A DNA stretch of 64,000 nucleotides. Origin: Bacillota bacterium (GTDB lineage Bacteria > Bacillota > Clostridia > Lachnospirales > Cellulosilyticaceae). The translations under genes were made by a program, and so were the position numbers. The notes beneath the pieces were generated by a model. The model was not told where the DNA came from, searched no databases, and was given only the letters and a program-made list of their open reading frames with translations. The stretch is from contig JAEWMQ010000114.1 in NCBI GenBank assembly GCA_023393125.1, forward strand, positions 1 through 64,000. The letters are read 5' to 3'. Shown here piece by piece: positions 24,687-33,612 of this stretch. Every line of letters starts with the position of its first letter. The stretch's first letter is position 1.

Positions 24687-26979
24687 GCTCTGAATCCTCT
24701 CTTTGTTTATTTATTTTCATTTCGTAACCATTTGTTTCAACCCAAACGGCTCCTACTTCATTTGTTTGACTATAAGCAATATGATTTTCTTTTAATAAAT
24801 CAACGACTTCCTTATGAGGATGTCCGTAACGATTGTTTTTGCCACAACTAATCATAGCATATACTGGGTTAACTTTCAAAACAAGTTGTCTTGAAGTACC
24901 TGTCCGTGATCCATGGTGGCTTATCTTTATCACGCTAATGGGACTTAGGTCATCATAAATCCATGACTCAGAGTCTTTTGACTTATCTCCTGTAAATAAG
25001 GCCGTAAACTTTTTATATTGTAAAGTACATACAAGAGAATTATCATTGACACTTTCTAGTGGTATTTCAAAATCAGGTGCTATAGCAGTTAATTTAAAAT
25101 CACCTAAAACCACTTGATCCCCTCGTCCCATAGCTAATAGAGGGATATCTTTTTCTTCACATTTTTCTTTAAAAGTACTTAGTTTTTCTGATACATCTGT
25201 TTGAGAGATACATATTTGCTTTACAGAAATAGATGTTTCTAAAAGTTCTATTAAACCTCCCATATGGTCATCATCTGAATGTGATAAAACCATGACGTCA
25301 ATTTGACTCTTCCCTTTATATTTTAAATAACGCTCTAAAACTTTACCTTTTCCAGTCTTACCACCATCAATAACAATAACTTGCCCTTTAGGCGTAATAA
25401 TAACTGATCCGTCACCTTGTCCAACATACAAAAAAGTAAGCGTTAAATTCTGTGGAACCATCTTATTACCTACTATTAAAATGAGCACTAATAGACAACT
25501 ATATTGATAGCTTTTAACACACTTAATATATCCACCTAATCCATATAACAATAAGCCAATAATGATTAGATAAAGTACTATCTCTAAAACTTTTGGCCTT
25601 CCTATACAAAGTGTACTTAAAGGAAGCGATAAAGTTATTCGAACGATAAAACTGATTACCTGTAGCAGTATACTTATAACTGCTGCTAACAAAGCTGCTA
25701 CTGGCCAACCTAATATACCCAGCAATAAGCATAGCCAGCCCACTATCATGATAAGTGAAAATAAAGGAATCACTATGAAATTAAGTAGACTACTCATAAA
25801 CGGAATCTGAAAAAAATGATAGGCTAATGGTACTGAAATAATGAGTTGAATAGGTAACCAGGGTAAGAGCCATTTATGCCAAACCTTAATCTTTCCTATT
25901 TCCTCTAAATGCTCAAGTAATACTTGACTGATTAAAATAGCTAGAATAGCCAAAAAAGAGAGTTGAAATCCTACAGCAAAAAGTTGATAGGGCTGGCTAA
26001 TTAAAATACACAAACTAGCAAGTGCTAGATTAATCCAGCCGTCTTCCTCTTCCCATATCAAACGTCCTATGACTAAGAAACTCATCATCCAAGTTGCTCT
26101 TAGTGTGGAAACTCCCCATCCTGTTAAATAAGCATATAGCCAAATCCCTATTAAAACAACTACATATCTTGTAGTATATCCCATGCCGAACTGCCCCATA
26201 GCAAGTAATAAAAAAATTGCAATAACACTCACATGAAAGCCTGATATACACAAAACATGACTAATACCTGAATCGGTATAAATCTCATCAGTAGTGGTAT
26301 CTAGTACTGTATCATCACCTAATAGTAAGGCCCTCATAATTCCCTGATCTTTTCCTTTAAATAACTGGTCTAACTCTCCTTTTAATTTATTTTGGAGTTC
26401 TTCTACCCACGGTGTTTCAATTTTTAAGGCAGTCACTTCTTTGACCTTAATTCTGCCTACTATATTTTTGCTTTTAAGATAGGTGACTTCATTAAAATCA
26501 CTAGGATTCATTGGACCTTCTATAATCTCTACATTTCCTACAAGCTCTAATTTATCATACAAAGATATCTTATTGGTACTCTCCAAACTTAGTTGCACGG
26601 CAGACTGAAGCTTTACTAACTCTTTTTCCTTATATAATTTCACATGCTTTAAAGTGATATATTGTCCATAAGCCGTAGTCTGTACTTTACTTACTTCTCC
26701 ACTTATTCGTACCACCTGATTAGGCTCAAAGTAACGCGTTTCTCTTTGAAAAGGATGCATTACTAATAATAAATAGCCTATTATAATGCCAGATAAAATC
26801 ACCATGAGACCTTTGAAATGATACTTTAAATAATATATTGCAATAATACCTAGTAACCCTAGTATAAAAAAAGAGGAAACATGTTTCTCATTTAGAAACA
26901 TGTTTCCCCCTAAAATACCCATTATTATACCCAGTGTTAGATGAACAACTAAACGATTCAAATAACTTCTTTTATTCAC
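24649..26979 (-). CDS. comEC: ComEC/Rec2 DNA uptake channel protein
   Basis: Polytopic membrane protein expected to pass single-stranded DNA into the cytoplasm, about 776 aa. The start is probably the GTG at 26979 (or TTG at 26982), with GAGG upstream and an 8-base overlap with the lipoprotein stop; the more upstream TTG at 27003 lacks a ribosome site. In order: N-terminal membrane helices, DUF4131 beta domain, the competence domain (ALLLGDDTVLD, SHVLCISGFHVSVIAIFL) and a C-terminal metallo-beta-lactamase domain with SHSDDDHMGGL and SHHGSRTGTS. With comEA nearby, DNA uptake is plausible; type IV pilus genes are not in the window. Confidence 0.9.
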   Translation of the reverse strand: MNKRSYLNRLVVHLTLGIIMGILGGNMFLNEKHVSSFFILGLLGIIAIYYLKYHFKGLMVILSGIIIGYLLLVMHPFQRETRYFEPNQVVRISGEVSKVQTTAYGQYITLKHVKLYKEKELVKLQSAVQLSLESTNKISLYDKLELVGNVEIIEGPMNPSDFNEVTYLKSKNIVGRIKVKEVTALKIETPWVEELQNKLKGELDQLFKGKDQGIMRALLLGDDTVLDTTTDEIYTDSGISHVLCISGFHVSVIAIFLLLAMGQFGMGYTTRYVVVLIGIWLYAYLTGWGVSTLRATWMMSFLVIGRLIWEEEDGWINLALASLCILISQPYQLFAVGFQLSFLAILAILISQVLLEHLEEIGKIKVWHKWLLPWLPIQLIISVPLAYHFFQIPFMSSLLNFIVIPLFSLIMIVGWLCLLLGILGWPVAALLAAVISILLQVISFIVRITLSLPLSTLCIGRPKVLEIVLYLIIIGLLLYGLGGYIKCVKSYQYSCLLVLILIVGNKMVPQNLTLTFLYVGQGDGSVIITPKGQVIVIDGGKTGKGKVLERYLKYKGKSQIDVMVLSHSDDDHMGGLIELLETSISVKQICISQTDVSEKLSTFKEKCEEKDIPLLAMGRGDQVVLGDFKLTAIAPDFEIPLESVNDNSLVCTLQYKKFTALFTGDKSKDSESWIYDDLSPISVIKISHHGSRTGTSRQLVLKVNPVYAMISCGKNNRYGHPHKEVVDLLKENHIAYSQTNEVGAVWVETNGYEMKINKQREDSEHDTGMLFAARGR

Positions 26980-27928
26980 CAATATAAGCCTCATTTCTTT
27001 CAAAGGTATCTCTTAAATCTATCTCTTTTGTAAACTCAATATCACTTTTTCCATCTACTAAAAAAGCTACCTTTTTAATTTTAGGAATATCTGTGCGAAG
27101 CTTAGGAATCTCCGTAAGGGAGTTAACAATGGCATAAATCATTCTTTCTTTAACCTCTGGGGAGGTGAAAAACTTTGACTTCAAATCAAAAGATAAGTCT
27201 ACCTGACAAACACCATTAGTGGTCGTTGCATCATTTACTTTCATATCACTTGGTAAAGACGGTGATAACCCCTCAGAATTAGGTCCTTTTATTAATTCTT
27301 CAATAAGTAATTTCTCTACGGAGGAAGGGTCACTTACGCGAATCCCTCTTTCTTCTTTAACCAATTTCCCTTCTGCATTGACGAAATACAGTGGCAAAGT
27401 ATATGGTGTTGTTGCTGGATTAGGTTCCAAAACATTTAGCTTAATATTAGCTTGAGAGATAGGTCCTATAACCTTTCCAGTACTAGTCGTTAAAGGGACA
27501 TCTTCAATATAAAACTCTACACTATCTATAGAATCTAATTGTGTCAAAGAATAAACAATAGCAGCTCGTATACCAATACGTTCCTGTGCAGATAAATTAT
27601 TATATTCATTACTAAAATTAATTTCGACTATGCGGTCATTTGTTACAACACCTATAATAGGCATAGGATGAGTTACTACAAGTGCATTTCCTTGTATATT
27701 CTTATTCATAGCTAGTTCATCAATAATATATTGTACTTTTTCTTGGTCTGTCCCTAAGCTTAAAAATGCCTCACCTAGTGGCGCATTAACTAACTCTCCC
27801 TTTGTACTATCGAAATAATAAATTTGAGGAGAATCATCTGCTTTAATCTTTGCCTTAGTACATCCTGATAAACTGACTAATAAGATGAGTATTATGAATA
27901 CTCCAATTTTGCCGTGCTTCATTTTCAT
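26972..27928 (-). CDS. GerMN-domain lipoprotein
   Basis: Secreted lipoprotein of 318 aa. Residues 7-22 are hydrophobic and end in the lipobox LSGC with acceptor Cys23. Two GerMN domains follow (about 60-165 and 195-310), each of the type found in spore-germination protein GerM and in lipoproteins coupled to two-component systems. The ATG overlaps the stop of the upstream kinase gene (ATGA), so it is translationally coupled. A role as outside sensor or accessory of the kinase is inference. Confidence 0.85.
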   Translation of the reverse strand: MKMKHGKIGVFIILILLVSLSGCTKAKIKADDSPQIYYFDSTKGELVNAPLGEAFLSLGTDQEKVQYIIDELAMNKNIQGNALVVTHPMPIIGVVTNDRIVEINFSNEYNNLSAQERIGIRAAIVYSLTQLDSIDSVEFYIEDVPLTTSTGKVIGPISQANIKLNVLEPNPATTPYTLPLYFVNAEGKLVKEERGIRVSDPSSVEKLLIEELIKGPNSEGLSPSLPSDMKVNDATTTNGVCQVDLSFDLKSKFFTSPEVKERMIYAIVNSLTEIPKLRTDIPKIKKVAFLVDGKSDIEFTKEIDLRDTFERNEAYIGE

Positions 27929-29352
27929 TTAGTACCTCCTTCCCATACATGGCGCAGCGGGAATTGAACACTAAATACTGAGCCCTTTCCTTCTTCACTT
28001 TCAACTTGAATGGAACCATTATGCATAATAACTGTTTTATAAGTAATGGCTAATCCTAAGCCTGTGCCACCTGTTTCTCTATTACGGGTTTTATCCGTTC
28101 GATAAAAACGTTCAAAAATTTTAGATTGCTCTTCTTTAGCAATACCTATACCTGTATCTTGGACAGATATAAAAGCATCTTGTAAATCACTTTGTAGTAC
28201 AACACCTACTTCTCCACCACTTGGTGTATATTTAATAGCATTTTCAATTAAATTAGTAAGTGCTAAAGTAAATTTCACTTCATCAATTTCTGCAATAATA
28301 TCTTTATGACTTTCATAAATTAACCTAATATCTTTCTTCTTAGCTAGAGGTGTTAATCTTTTTAAGATATTTTGAGTCATCTCATTAATATCTACATTTG
28401 CAATATTAAGCGGTATTTCTCTTTGATCTAATCTTACTAAAGTTAACAAATCTGAAATAATGTTATTAAGTCTATCAACTTCGGAGTTAATGTCCTCAAA
28501 AAACTCTTTATACATCTCTACAGGTACATCCTCTTGGAACATCAACGATTCTGTTAACACCTTAATAGAAGAAAGAGGTGTTTTAAGTTCGTGGGATACA
28601 TTAGATACAAATTCCTGTCTAGATTGTTCTACTCGTTGTAATTGCTCTGTCATATGGTTAAAAGCATTACCTAATTCAGCAATTTCATCTTTACCCAGTA
28701 CATTTACTTTTTGATCTAGTTGCCCATTAGTAATCTTTTGAACAAACTTCATAAGTGTTTTTAAGGGTTTAGTAATAACAGATGAGGTGGCAAAACTAAG
28801 TAAGCCTGCAATAAGTGCAATTACTAGAGAAAGAAGATAAATTTGACTCTTCATATCTTCAATAGGCGAGAAGACATCCTCAATTGAAGTTACTAAAACC
28901 ACTGCTCCCACCACAGCCGTTTTACTCTTATCAAGTACTGGAACAGCTGCTGTCATAATAGGTAACCCCTTAATCTTCTGTGCTTTCTCTTGATTATTAA
29001 GGGCTGAAATAACGGTGTTATTCATAAGTGTGTTATTTATATCAGCACCGCTAGAATCCATAATAACGAATCCAGAAGAGTCTACAACTAAAATTCTAGC
29101 GCCACTTTCATTACTTTTAGTAGAAATCAGTGTTTTAAATAAATTATACTTACTGTTATCTACTAAGTAATTACCTTCTTTTACTTGAGTAGCTACCATA
29201 TTGGCTTTTCCTAACCACCCTTTTTCGCTTTCTGTAAGATAGTAGGTTTCCATACGATCTAAAATAACAGAAGAAAAAAACATAAGTGGTATATAGCTAA
29301 TGATGAAAAACAAAATTAAAAGCTTCCATCTTAAGCTATGAAACCATTTCAT
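27925..29352 (-). CDS. Sensor histidine kinase, WalK/PhoR type
   Basis: Membrane kinase of 475 aa. Helix 1 (about 9-30), an extracellular sensor region (about 31-168), helix 2 (about 170-190), a HAMP domain (about 190-243), HisKA with His254 in FVSNVSHELKTPLSSIK, and an ATPase domain with N box NLIENAIKYTP, DTGIGI and GGTGLGLAIT. No intracellular PAS domain is seen between HAMP and HisKA, unlike Bacillus WalK. The partner regulator lies one base upstream. Cell-wall or envelope control is likely by family, not shown. Confidence 0.92.
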   Translation of the reverse strand: MKWFHSLRWKLLILFFIISYIPLMFFSSVILDRMETYYLTESEKGWLGKANMVATQVKEGNYLVDNSKYNLFKTLISTKSNESGARILVVDSSGFVIMDSSGADINNTLMNNTVISALNNQEKAQKIKGLPIMTAAVPVLDKSKTAVVGAVVLVTSIEDVFSPIEDMKSQIYLLSLVIALIAGLLSFATSSVITKPLKTLMKFVQKITNGQLDQKVNVLGKDEIAELGNAFNHMTEQLQRVEQSRQEFVSNVSHELKTPLSSIKVLTESLMFQEDVPVEMYKEFFEDINSEVDRLNNIISDLLTLVRLDQREIPLNIANVDINEMTQNILKRLTPLAKKKDIRLIYESHKDIIAEIDEVKFTLALTNLIENAIKYTPSGGEVGVVLQSDLQDAFISVQDTGIGIAKEEQSKIFERFYRTDKTRNRETGGTGLGLAITYKTVIMHNGSIQVESEEGKGSVFSVQFPLRHVWEGGTK

Positions 29353-29353
29353 C

Positions 29354-30040
29354 TTAATCCTTAAAATAATAACCTACCCCCCATTTTGTGTAAATATATT
29401 CAGGTTGTCCTGGATTAGGCTCGATTTTTTCACGAAGACGCCTTACATGAACATCCACTGTTCTGACATCTCCAGGATACTCTCTTCCCCAAATGGTGTC
29501 TAAAAGTTGATCTCTACTATAAACTTTACCCGGATGTGTAGCAAATAGCTCTAACATATCAAACTCTTTAGCTGTTAAATTCATTTCTTGATTCTTAATA
29601 AATACGCGGCGACTATTTACCTCTAAGCGTAATTCTCCTACTTCTATGGTCTTCTTATTTGGTGTTTTTTCAGTATGTTGTGATCTTCTTAAAATAGCTT
29701 TAATTCTAGCTTTAAGTTCTAAGATATTAAAAGGTTTTGTGACATAATCATCGGCCCCATACTCTAGTCCCATAATCTTGTCCATATCTTCACCCTTAGC
29801 TGTCAGCATAATGATAGGTATATTAGAAAATTCTCTTACCAATTGACATACTTGTAAACCATCATATTTCGGTAACATAACATCTAAAAGCATGACATCA
29901 TATTTATTATTTTTTACATAATTAAGTGCTTCCTCACCATCGTAAGCAGCATCCACTTCCCAGCCTTCTTGCTCCAAGCTAAATTTAATGCCTTTAACAA
30001 TTAACTTTTCATCATCTACAACTAAAATTTTGCTGTTCAT
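29354..30040 (-). CDS. OmpR-family response regulator, WalR-like
   Basis: DNA-binding regulator of 228 aa. The receiver has Asp9/Asp10, phospho-acceptor Asp53 (MLLDVMLPKYDG) and Lys in YVTKPFN. The winged-helix output domain (about 130-228) has LTAKEFDMLELFATHPGKVY and DVRTVDVHVRRLREKIE, very similar to WalR/PhoP recognition helices. AGGAGGAG precedes the ATG. It is the first gene of a regulator-kinase-lipoprotein-comEC-holA run. Confidence 0.93.
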   Translation of the reverse strand: MNSKILVVDDEKLIVKGIKFSLEQEGWEVDAAYDGEEALNYVKNNKYDVMLLDVMLPKYDGLQVCQLVREFSNIPIIMLTAKGEDMDKIMGLEYGADDYVTKPFNILELKARIKAILRRSQHTEKTPNKKTIEVGELRLEVNSRRVFIKNQEMNLTAKEFDMLELFATHPGKVYSRDQLLDTIWGREYPGDVRTVDVHVRRLREKIEPNPGQPEYIYTKWGVGYYFKD

Positions 30041-30071
30041 TTTCTCTCCTCCTCTTGTGTTACTGAATGAC

Positions 30072-30770
30072 TTATACTGTTATAAGTGCTTTTAACTTTT
30101 CAAATGTTTTATCCCCAATACCAGATACCTCTTTTAACTCATCAATACTTCTAAAGGCACTTACCGTTTCTCTGTAATTAATAATAGCTTGAGCTTTAAC
30201 TTCTCCAATACCAGGAAGATTCATTAACTCACTGCTACTTGCAGTATTAATATTAATATGATTTGATTTAATGGTTTGAGTCTCTATTTTATTGTCATAT
30301 GAAGTAACTGTTTTGTCAATTTCTTCTCCTATTTTAGGAACAATAATTTTTTCATTAGCTACAATAGAAGCTGCTAAATTAATAGCTGTTGTATCGGCTT
30401 CCTCGCTAAATCCCCCACTTAAACGAATCACTTCATCTACTATAGCTGTAGGCACTACATAATAGACACCTGGAACTTTTACTGCCCCACAAACATAAAC
30501 AGGCACATTAGTTGGTATAGTAGATATAGGTGAAGCAGCTATTGGCTCACTTACTTCTACCTGTTCTTTAGGAGCGCTTGATATGCTTTTAACATCATAT
30601 TCAGCTATGTCCTTATCACTATCTTGAGTTTCTACTATGTTTTTACTTGGCAAAGTGGTGAGCGAAATAGTATCTTTTTTATTGGATTGGTATAATAATA
30701 CACATAAATTAATAATGAATAATGAGCTAAATAAAATTACTATTTTATAGCGTTTAACTAATTCTACCAT
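30072..30770 (-). CDS. comEA: ComEA-like DNA-binding competence protein
   Basis: Membrane-anchored protein of 232 aa that would bind incoming double-stranded DNA outside the membrane. The ATG at 30770 follows AAGGAGTGATT; the earlier codon has no ribosome site. One N-terminal helix (about 7-25), a low-complexity linker, an SLBB domain (VYVCGAVKVPGVYYV), and a C-terminal helix-hairpin-helix pair (ININTASSSELMNLPGIGE, and VSGIGDKTFEKLKALI). The match to ComEA is strong. It is followed by the response regulator gene after 31 bases. Confidence 0.92.
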   Translation of the reverse strand: MVELVKRYKIVILFSSLFIINLCVLLYQSNKKDTISLTTLPSKNIVETQDSDKDIAEYDVKSISSAPKEQVEVSEPIAASPISTIPTNVPVYVCGAVKVPGVYYVVPTAIVDEVIRLSGGFSEEADTTAINLAASIVANEKIIVPKIGEEIDKTVTSYDNKIETQTIKSNHININTASSSELMNLPGIGEVKAQAIINYRETVSAFRSIDELKEVSGIGDKTFEKLKALITV

Positions 30771-30811
30771 ATAATCACTCCTTATACAAAGTCTTAACAT
30801 ATTTTTGATAA

Positions 30812-30841
30812 ATTAGACTGATTTACTTACTAAATTGTTAA
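30812..30841 (-). promoter_or_regulatory. Candidate SigA promoter of comEA
   Basis: On the minus strand TTAACA (30841-30836), 18 bases, TCTAAT (30817-30812), about 40 bases before the comEA start. Each box has one mismatch. Confidence 0.5.
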
Positions 30842-30846
30842 AAATC

Positions 30847-30855
30847 TGTTATACT
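30847..30855 (+). promoter_or_regulatory. Candidate extended -10 promoter of dacF
   Basis: TGTTATACT is an extended -10 sitting about 30 bases before the dacF ATG. It abuts the -35 box of the divergent comEA promoter, so the two may compete. Confidence 0.45.
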
Positions 30856-30884
30856 ATTAGCTATCGAAAGGAGCTATTTTACCA

Positions 30885-32195
30885 ATGAAAAGAAGAATCT
30901 ATTTATGTTTAAGCTTAATCCTGACATTGTTTTTTTCGTGTCCACTCACTCAAGCAGAAGAAATAGAGCCTCAGATAGAAGCAGGTTCTGCTATTTTAAT
31001 TGATGCAACTACTAAAACTGTTTTATATGAAAAAGACGCTTACAGTAAACAATATCCAGCTAGTATTACTAAGCTCATGACGGCCTTACTGGCTATAGAG
31101 AATTTACAACCTACAGATACCATTACCTTTTCACAAGAAGCTATATTTGGTATAGAAAGAGGTAGTAGCCATATTGGTATGGATGTCGGTGAACAAATCA
31201 CTGTAGATCAAGCTTTACATGGTTTATTACTCATGTCTGCCAATGAGGTTGCAAATGGCCTTGCAGAAGCTGTTAGTGGTTCAATTGACGCTTTTGCAAC
31301 ACGTATGAACGAACGTGCTAAAGAACTAGGTGCACTAAATACACATTTTGTAAATCCACATGGTTTACATGATGATAATCATTATACGACTGCTTACGAT
31401 ATGTCTTTAATTGCTAGTTACTTAGCAGATAATGAATACTTTTTAAACATTATGAAAGATTATATCTACCAAATTAATGGTACGAATAAGACAGATGAAA
31501 TTCGCTACCTTTCTCAAGACCATAAAATGTTCAATCCTCTAAAAGATGCTTCTATTTTTAGGGAGGATGTCATTGGTGGTAAAACAGGATATACGGATCA
31601 AGCCAGGCATACATTGGTGACTATTGCCAGGGAAGGTAAGACGACTTTAGTTGCAGTAGTAATGAAATCAGAGAAAGGTACCCTATATTCGGATACCAAT
31701 AAGCTTTTAGATTATGGTTTTAACTCCTATCATGCATTAGCACTTCATAGTCCAAATGAAACCATTAAGACATTACCTCTTTATACAATTAAAAGTGGTC
31801 AGCCTTATCAAGCTGGTAGTTGTTCTATTGGTGTAGAAAAGGATTTATCTGTTCTTGTTCACAATGATACAACCCTGCAAGATATTACGACCAGCCTAGA
31901 GCTACCAGAATATATTGATATGACAGCCAAAGAAGGGGATATTATTGGCGAGATAACCTATATGGATCATTCGAAAATTTTAGCAACTAATAAGCTTGTT
32001 CTTCAAAAAATAGATTATCAATCCTCTCCATATACAGCAATCATTCCCTCTATAGAAAATGCTCCATCTCTTACAATGTTTTATGTCATTGGTCTTATTG
32101 CTGTACTTGTGCTCATTCTTATGCTCATTTTATTTATTAGGAAGAAACGAAAACAACGTTCCAACCAATTAAAATTCAAAAAGTTATTTAAATAA
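30885..32195 (+). CDS. dacF: D-alanyl-D-alanine carboxypeptidase (DacF/PBP5 type)
   Basis: Penicillin-binding protein of 436 aa that trims the terminal D-Ala of peptidoglycan stem peptides. A signal peptide ends near TQA (about residue 24). The active-site serine is Ser60 in YPASITKLM; SAN (LLMSANEVANGL) and KTG (GGKTGYTDQA) follow. A PBP5-like C-terminal beta domain leads to a membrane helix (about 395-420) and a basic tail RKKRKQRSNQLKFKK. Anchoring by a full helix rather than an amphipathic one is a small variation. The exact paralogue (dacA, dacB or dacF) is not certain. Single plus-strand gene. Confidence 0.9.
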   Translation: MKRRIYLCLSLILTLFFSCPLTQAEEIEPQIEAGSAILIDATTKTVLYEKDAYSKQYPASITKLMTALLAIENLQPTDTITFSQEAIFGIERGSSHIGMDVGEQITVDQALHGLLLMSANEVANGLAEAVSGSIDAFATRMNERAKELGALNTHFVNPHGLHDDNHYTTAYDMSLIASYLADNEYFLNIMKDYIYQINGTNKTDEIRYLSQDHKMFNPLKDASIFREDVIGGKTGYTDQARHTLVTIAREGKTTLVAVVMKSEKGTLYSDTNKLLDYGFNSYHALALHSPNETIKTLPLYTIKSGQPYQAGSCSIGVEKDLSVLVHNDTTLQDITTSLELPEYIDMTAKEGDIIGEITYMDHSKILATNKLVLQKIDYQSSPYTAIIPSIENAPSLTMFYVIGLIAVLVLILMLILFIRKKRKQRSNQLKFKKLFK

Positions 32196-32235
32196 AAAGA
32201 TAGTTCTACTTGTTTTTAAGTAGAACTATCTTTTT
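32194..32235. terminator. Bidirectional terminator between dacF and rsfS
   Basis: Eighteen-bp perfect arms (32194-32211 and 32218-32235) with a six-base loop and T tracts both ways, beginning within the dacF stop codon. Confidence 0.9.
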
Positions 32236-32253
32236 ATTTAAATATACTATTAT

Positions 32254-32598
32254 TTAGAACTCTATACTTATGGCATCTTGCCAAAGTCTTGATAAGCCAT
32301 AAAATTGAGCATGTTCTTCATCTAAAATATGAACAATAATTTCTCCATAATCTAATAAAATCCAATTGGATGTTTGATATCCTTCTTTACGGATAGGTAT
32401 TGTACCGGAGAGCGCTAAACATTTTTCTACTTCATCTGCTATTGCTTTAGTCTGTTTGATGTTAGCAGCAATGGCAATGATGAAAAGTTCTGCTAAAGGT
32501 GTAAGATGCGCTACCTCTAATACATCTAGTTTGTTAACTTTTTTATTATTGATAGCCGTTGTAATTTGTTTACCCAGTGTGTAAGTATCAGCATTCAA
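32254..32598 (-). CDS. rsfS: Ribosomal silencing factor RsfS
   Basis: Binds L14 and blocks subunit joining when nutrients are short, 114 aa. Core sequence KKVNKLDVLEV then FIIAIAANIKQTKAIADEVE and NWILLDYGEIIVHILDEE. The start codon is the TTG at 32598; GGGG lies 11 bases upstream, rather far, but no better start exists. In most Firmicutes rsfS follows yqeK directly; here a cation exchanger gene lies between. Confidence 0.93.
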   Translation of the reverse strand: MNADTYTLGKQITTAINNKKVNKLDVLEVAHLTPLAELFIIAIAANIKQTKAIADEVEKCLALSGTIPIRKEGYQTSNWILLDYGEIIVHILDEEHAQFYGLSRLWQDAISIEF

Positions 32599-32617
32599 AA
32601 GTTCAAATTCCCCTTTC

Positions 32618-33586
32618 TTAAATAGCTAAAAAATTCATTTGTGAAAGAATCAAATAGCCATAGTAAATAATAAATAACACCAAAAAGCTCATACCTTCTT
32701 TTTTTGAAATTTTTTTATCGGTTAAACTAAAAAAGAACAGGATAATTGTGGTAATAATCATTACAATTAAATCTAATCCTACAGGATCCTTAGGAATAAT
32801 ATTTCCAAATACAGCTGCAGGAAAACCAGCTACAAAGCAAATATTGAATATATTACTACCTATTATATTCCCAATCGCTAAATCTTGCTTACCTTTTTTA
32901 GCTGCAATAATAGATGTTACTAATTCAGGTAAGGAGGTTCCAAAAGCTACAATTGTTAATGCTATAAAACGTTGACTCACGCCTAACACTTCTGCAATGG
33001 CGGTAGCCGAGCTTACTACAAAATTACCTCCAATAATAATTGCAGCCAATCCTAAAATAGAGAAAATAACAGCTTGCTTAAGGGAATACTTACAGTCAAT
33101 TTCCTCTGTTTCTCCACTTTTAGCTAATGTGACTAAATAATATATAAAAATAGAAAAGAAAATCAAAATGGCTATTCCATCTGATCTTGAAATCATATTG
33201 CTAGTTCCATTTCCAAAAGGAATATCCATAATAAGTACACTTATTAATAACGAAACTAGAAATAAAAAAGGAATTTCTTTTTTTATCGTATTATTTTTAA
33301 CATGAATAGGGGCAATCATAGCTGAAATACCTAATATTAATAACACATTTAAAATATTACTTCCTAAAATATTTCCCATGACCATATCACTATTTTGGCT
33401 CAATACTGCTTTGATACTTACTGAAGCTTCTGGTGCACTCGTTCCAAAAGCCACAATTGTAAGTCCAATCAAAATATCTGGTACATTGAGATGCTTTGCA
33501 ATAGATGAGGCTCCATCAACAAAAGTATCTGCTCCCTTAATTAGTACGATAAAACTAATGACTAAAATAATTATCTGCCACAACAT
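32618..33586 (-). CDS. Na+/Ca2+ exchanger-family (CaCA, YrbG-like) antiporter
   Basis: Integral membrane antiporter of 322 aa with about ten helices. Two inverted alpha repeats are seen: IGLTIVAFGTSAPEASVS and IALTIVAFGTSLPELVTS, which hold the ion-binding acidic residues. Fold and length match YrbG-type calcium/cation exchangers; the ion actually moved cannot be read from sequence. It lies 26 bases after nadD-yqeK and 19 before rsfS, so is likely in the same transcript. Confidence 0.88.
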   Translation of the reverse strand: MLWQIIILVISFIVLIKGADTFVDGASSIAKHLNVPDILIGLTIVAFGTSAPEASVSIKAVLSQNSDMVMGNILGSNILNVLLILGISAMIAPIHVKNNTIKKEIPFLFLVSLLISVLIMDIPFGNGTSNMISRSDGIAILIFFSIFIYYLVTLAKSGETEEIDCKYSLKQAVIFSILGLAAIIIGGNFVVSSATAIAEVLGVSQRFIALTIVAFGTSLPELVTSIIAAKKGKQDLAIGNIIGSNIFNICFVAGFPAAVFGNIIPKDPVGLDLIVMIITTIILFFFSLTDKKISKKEGMSFLVLFIIYYGYLILSQMNFLAI

Positions 33587-33612
33587 ATGCGAGTCTCCTT
33601 TATATTAGTCGG

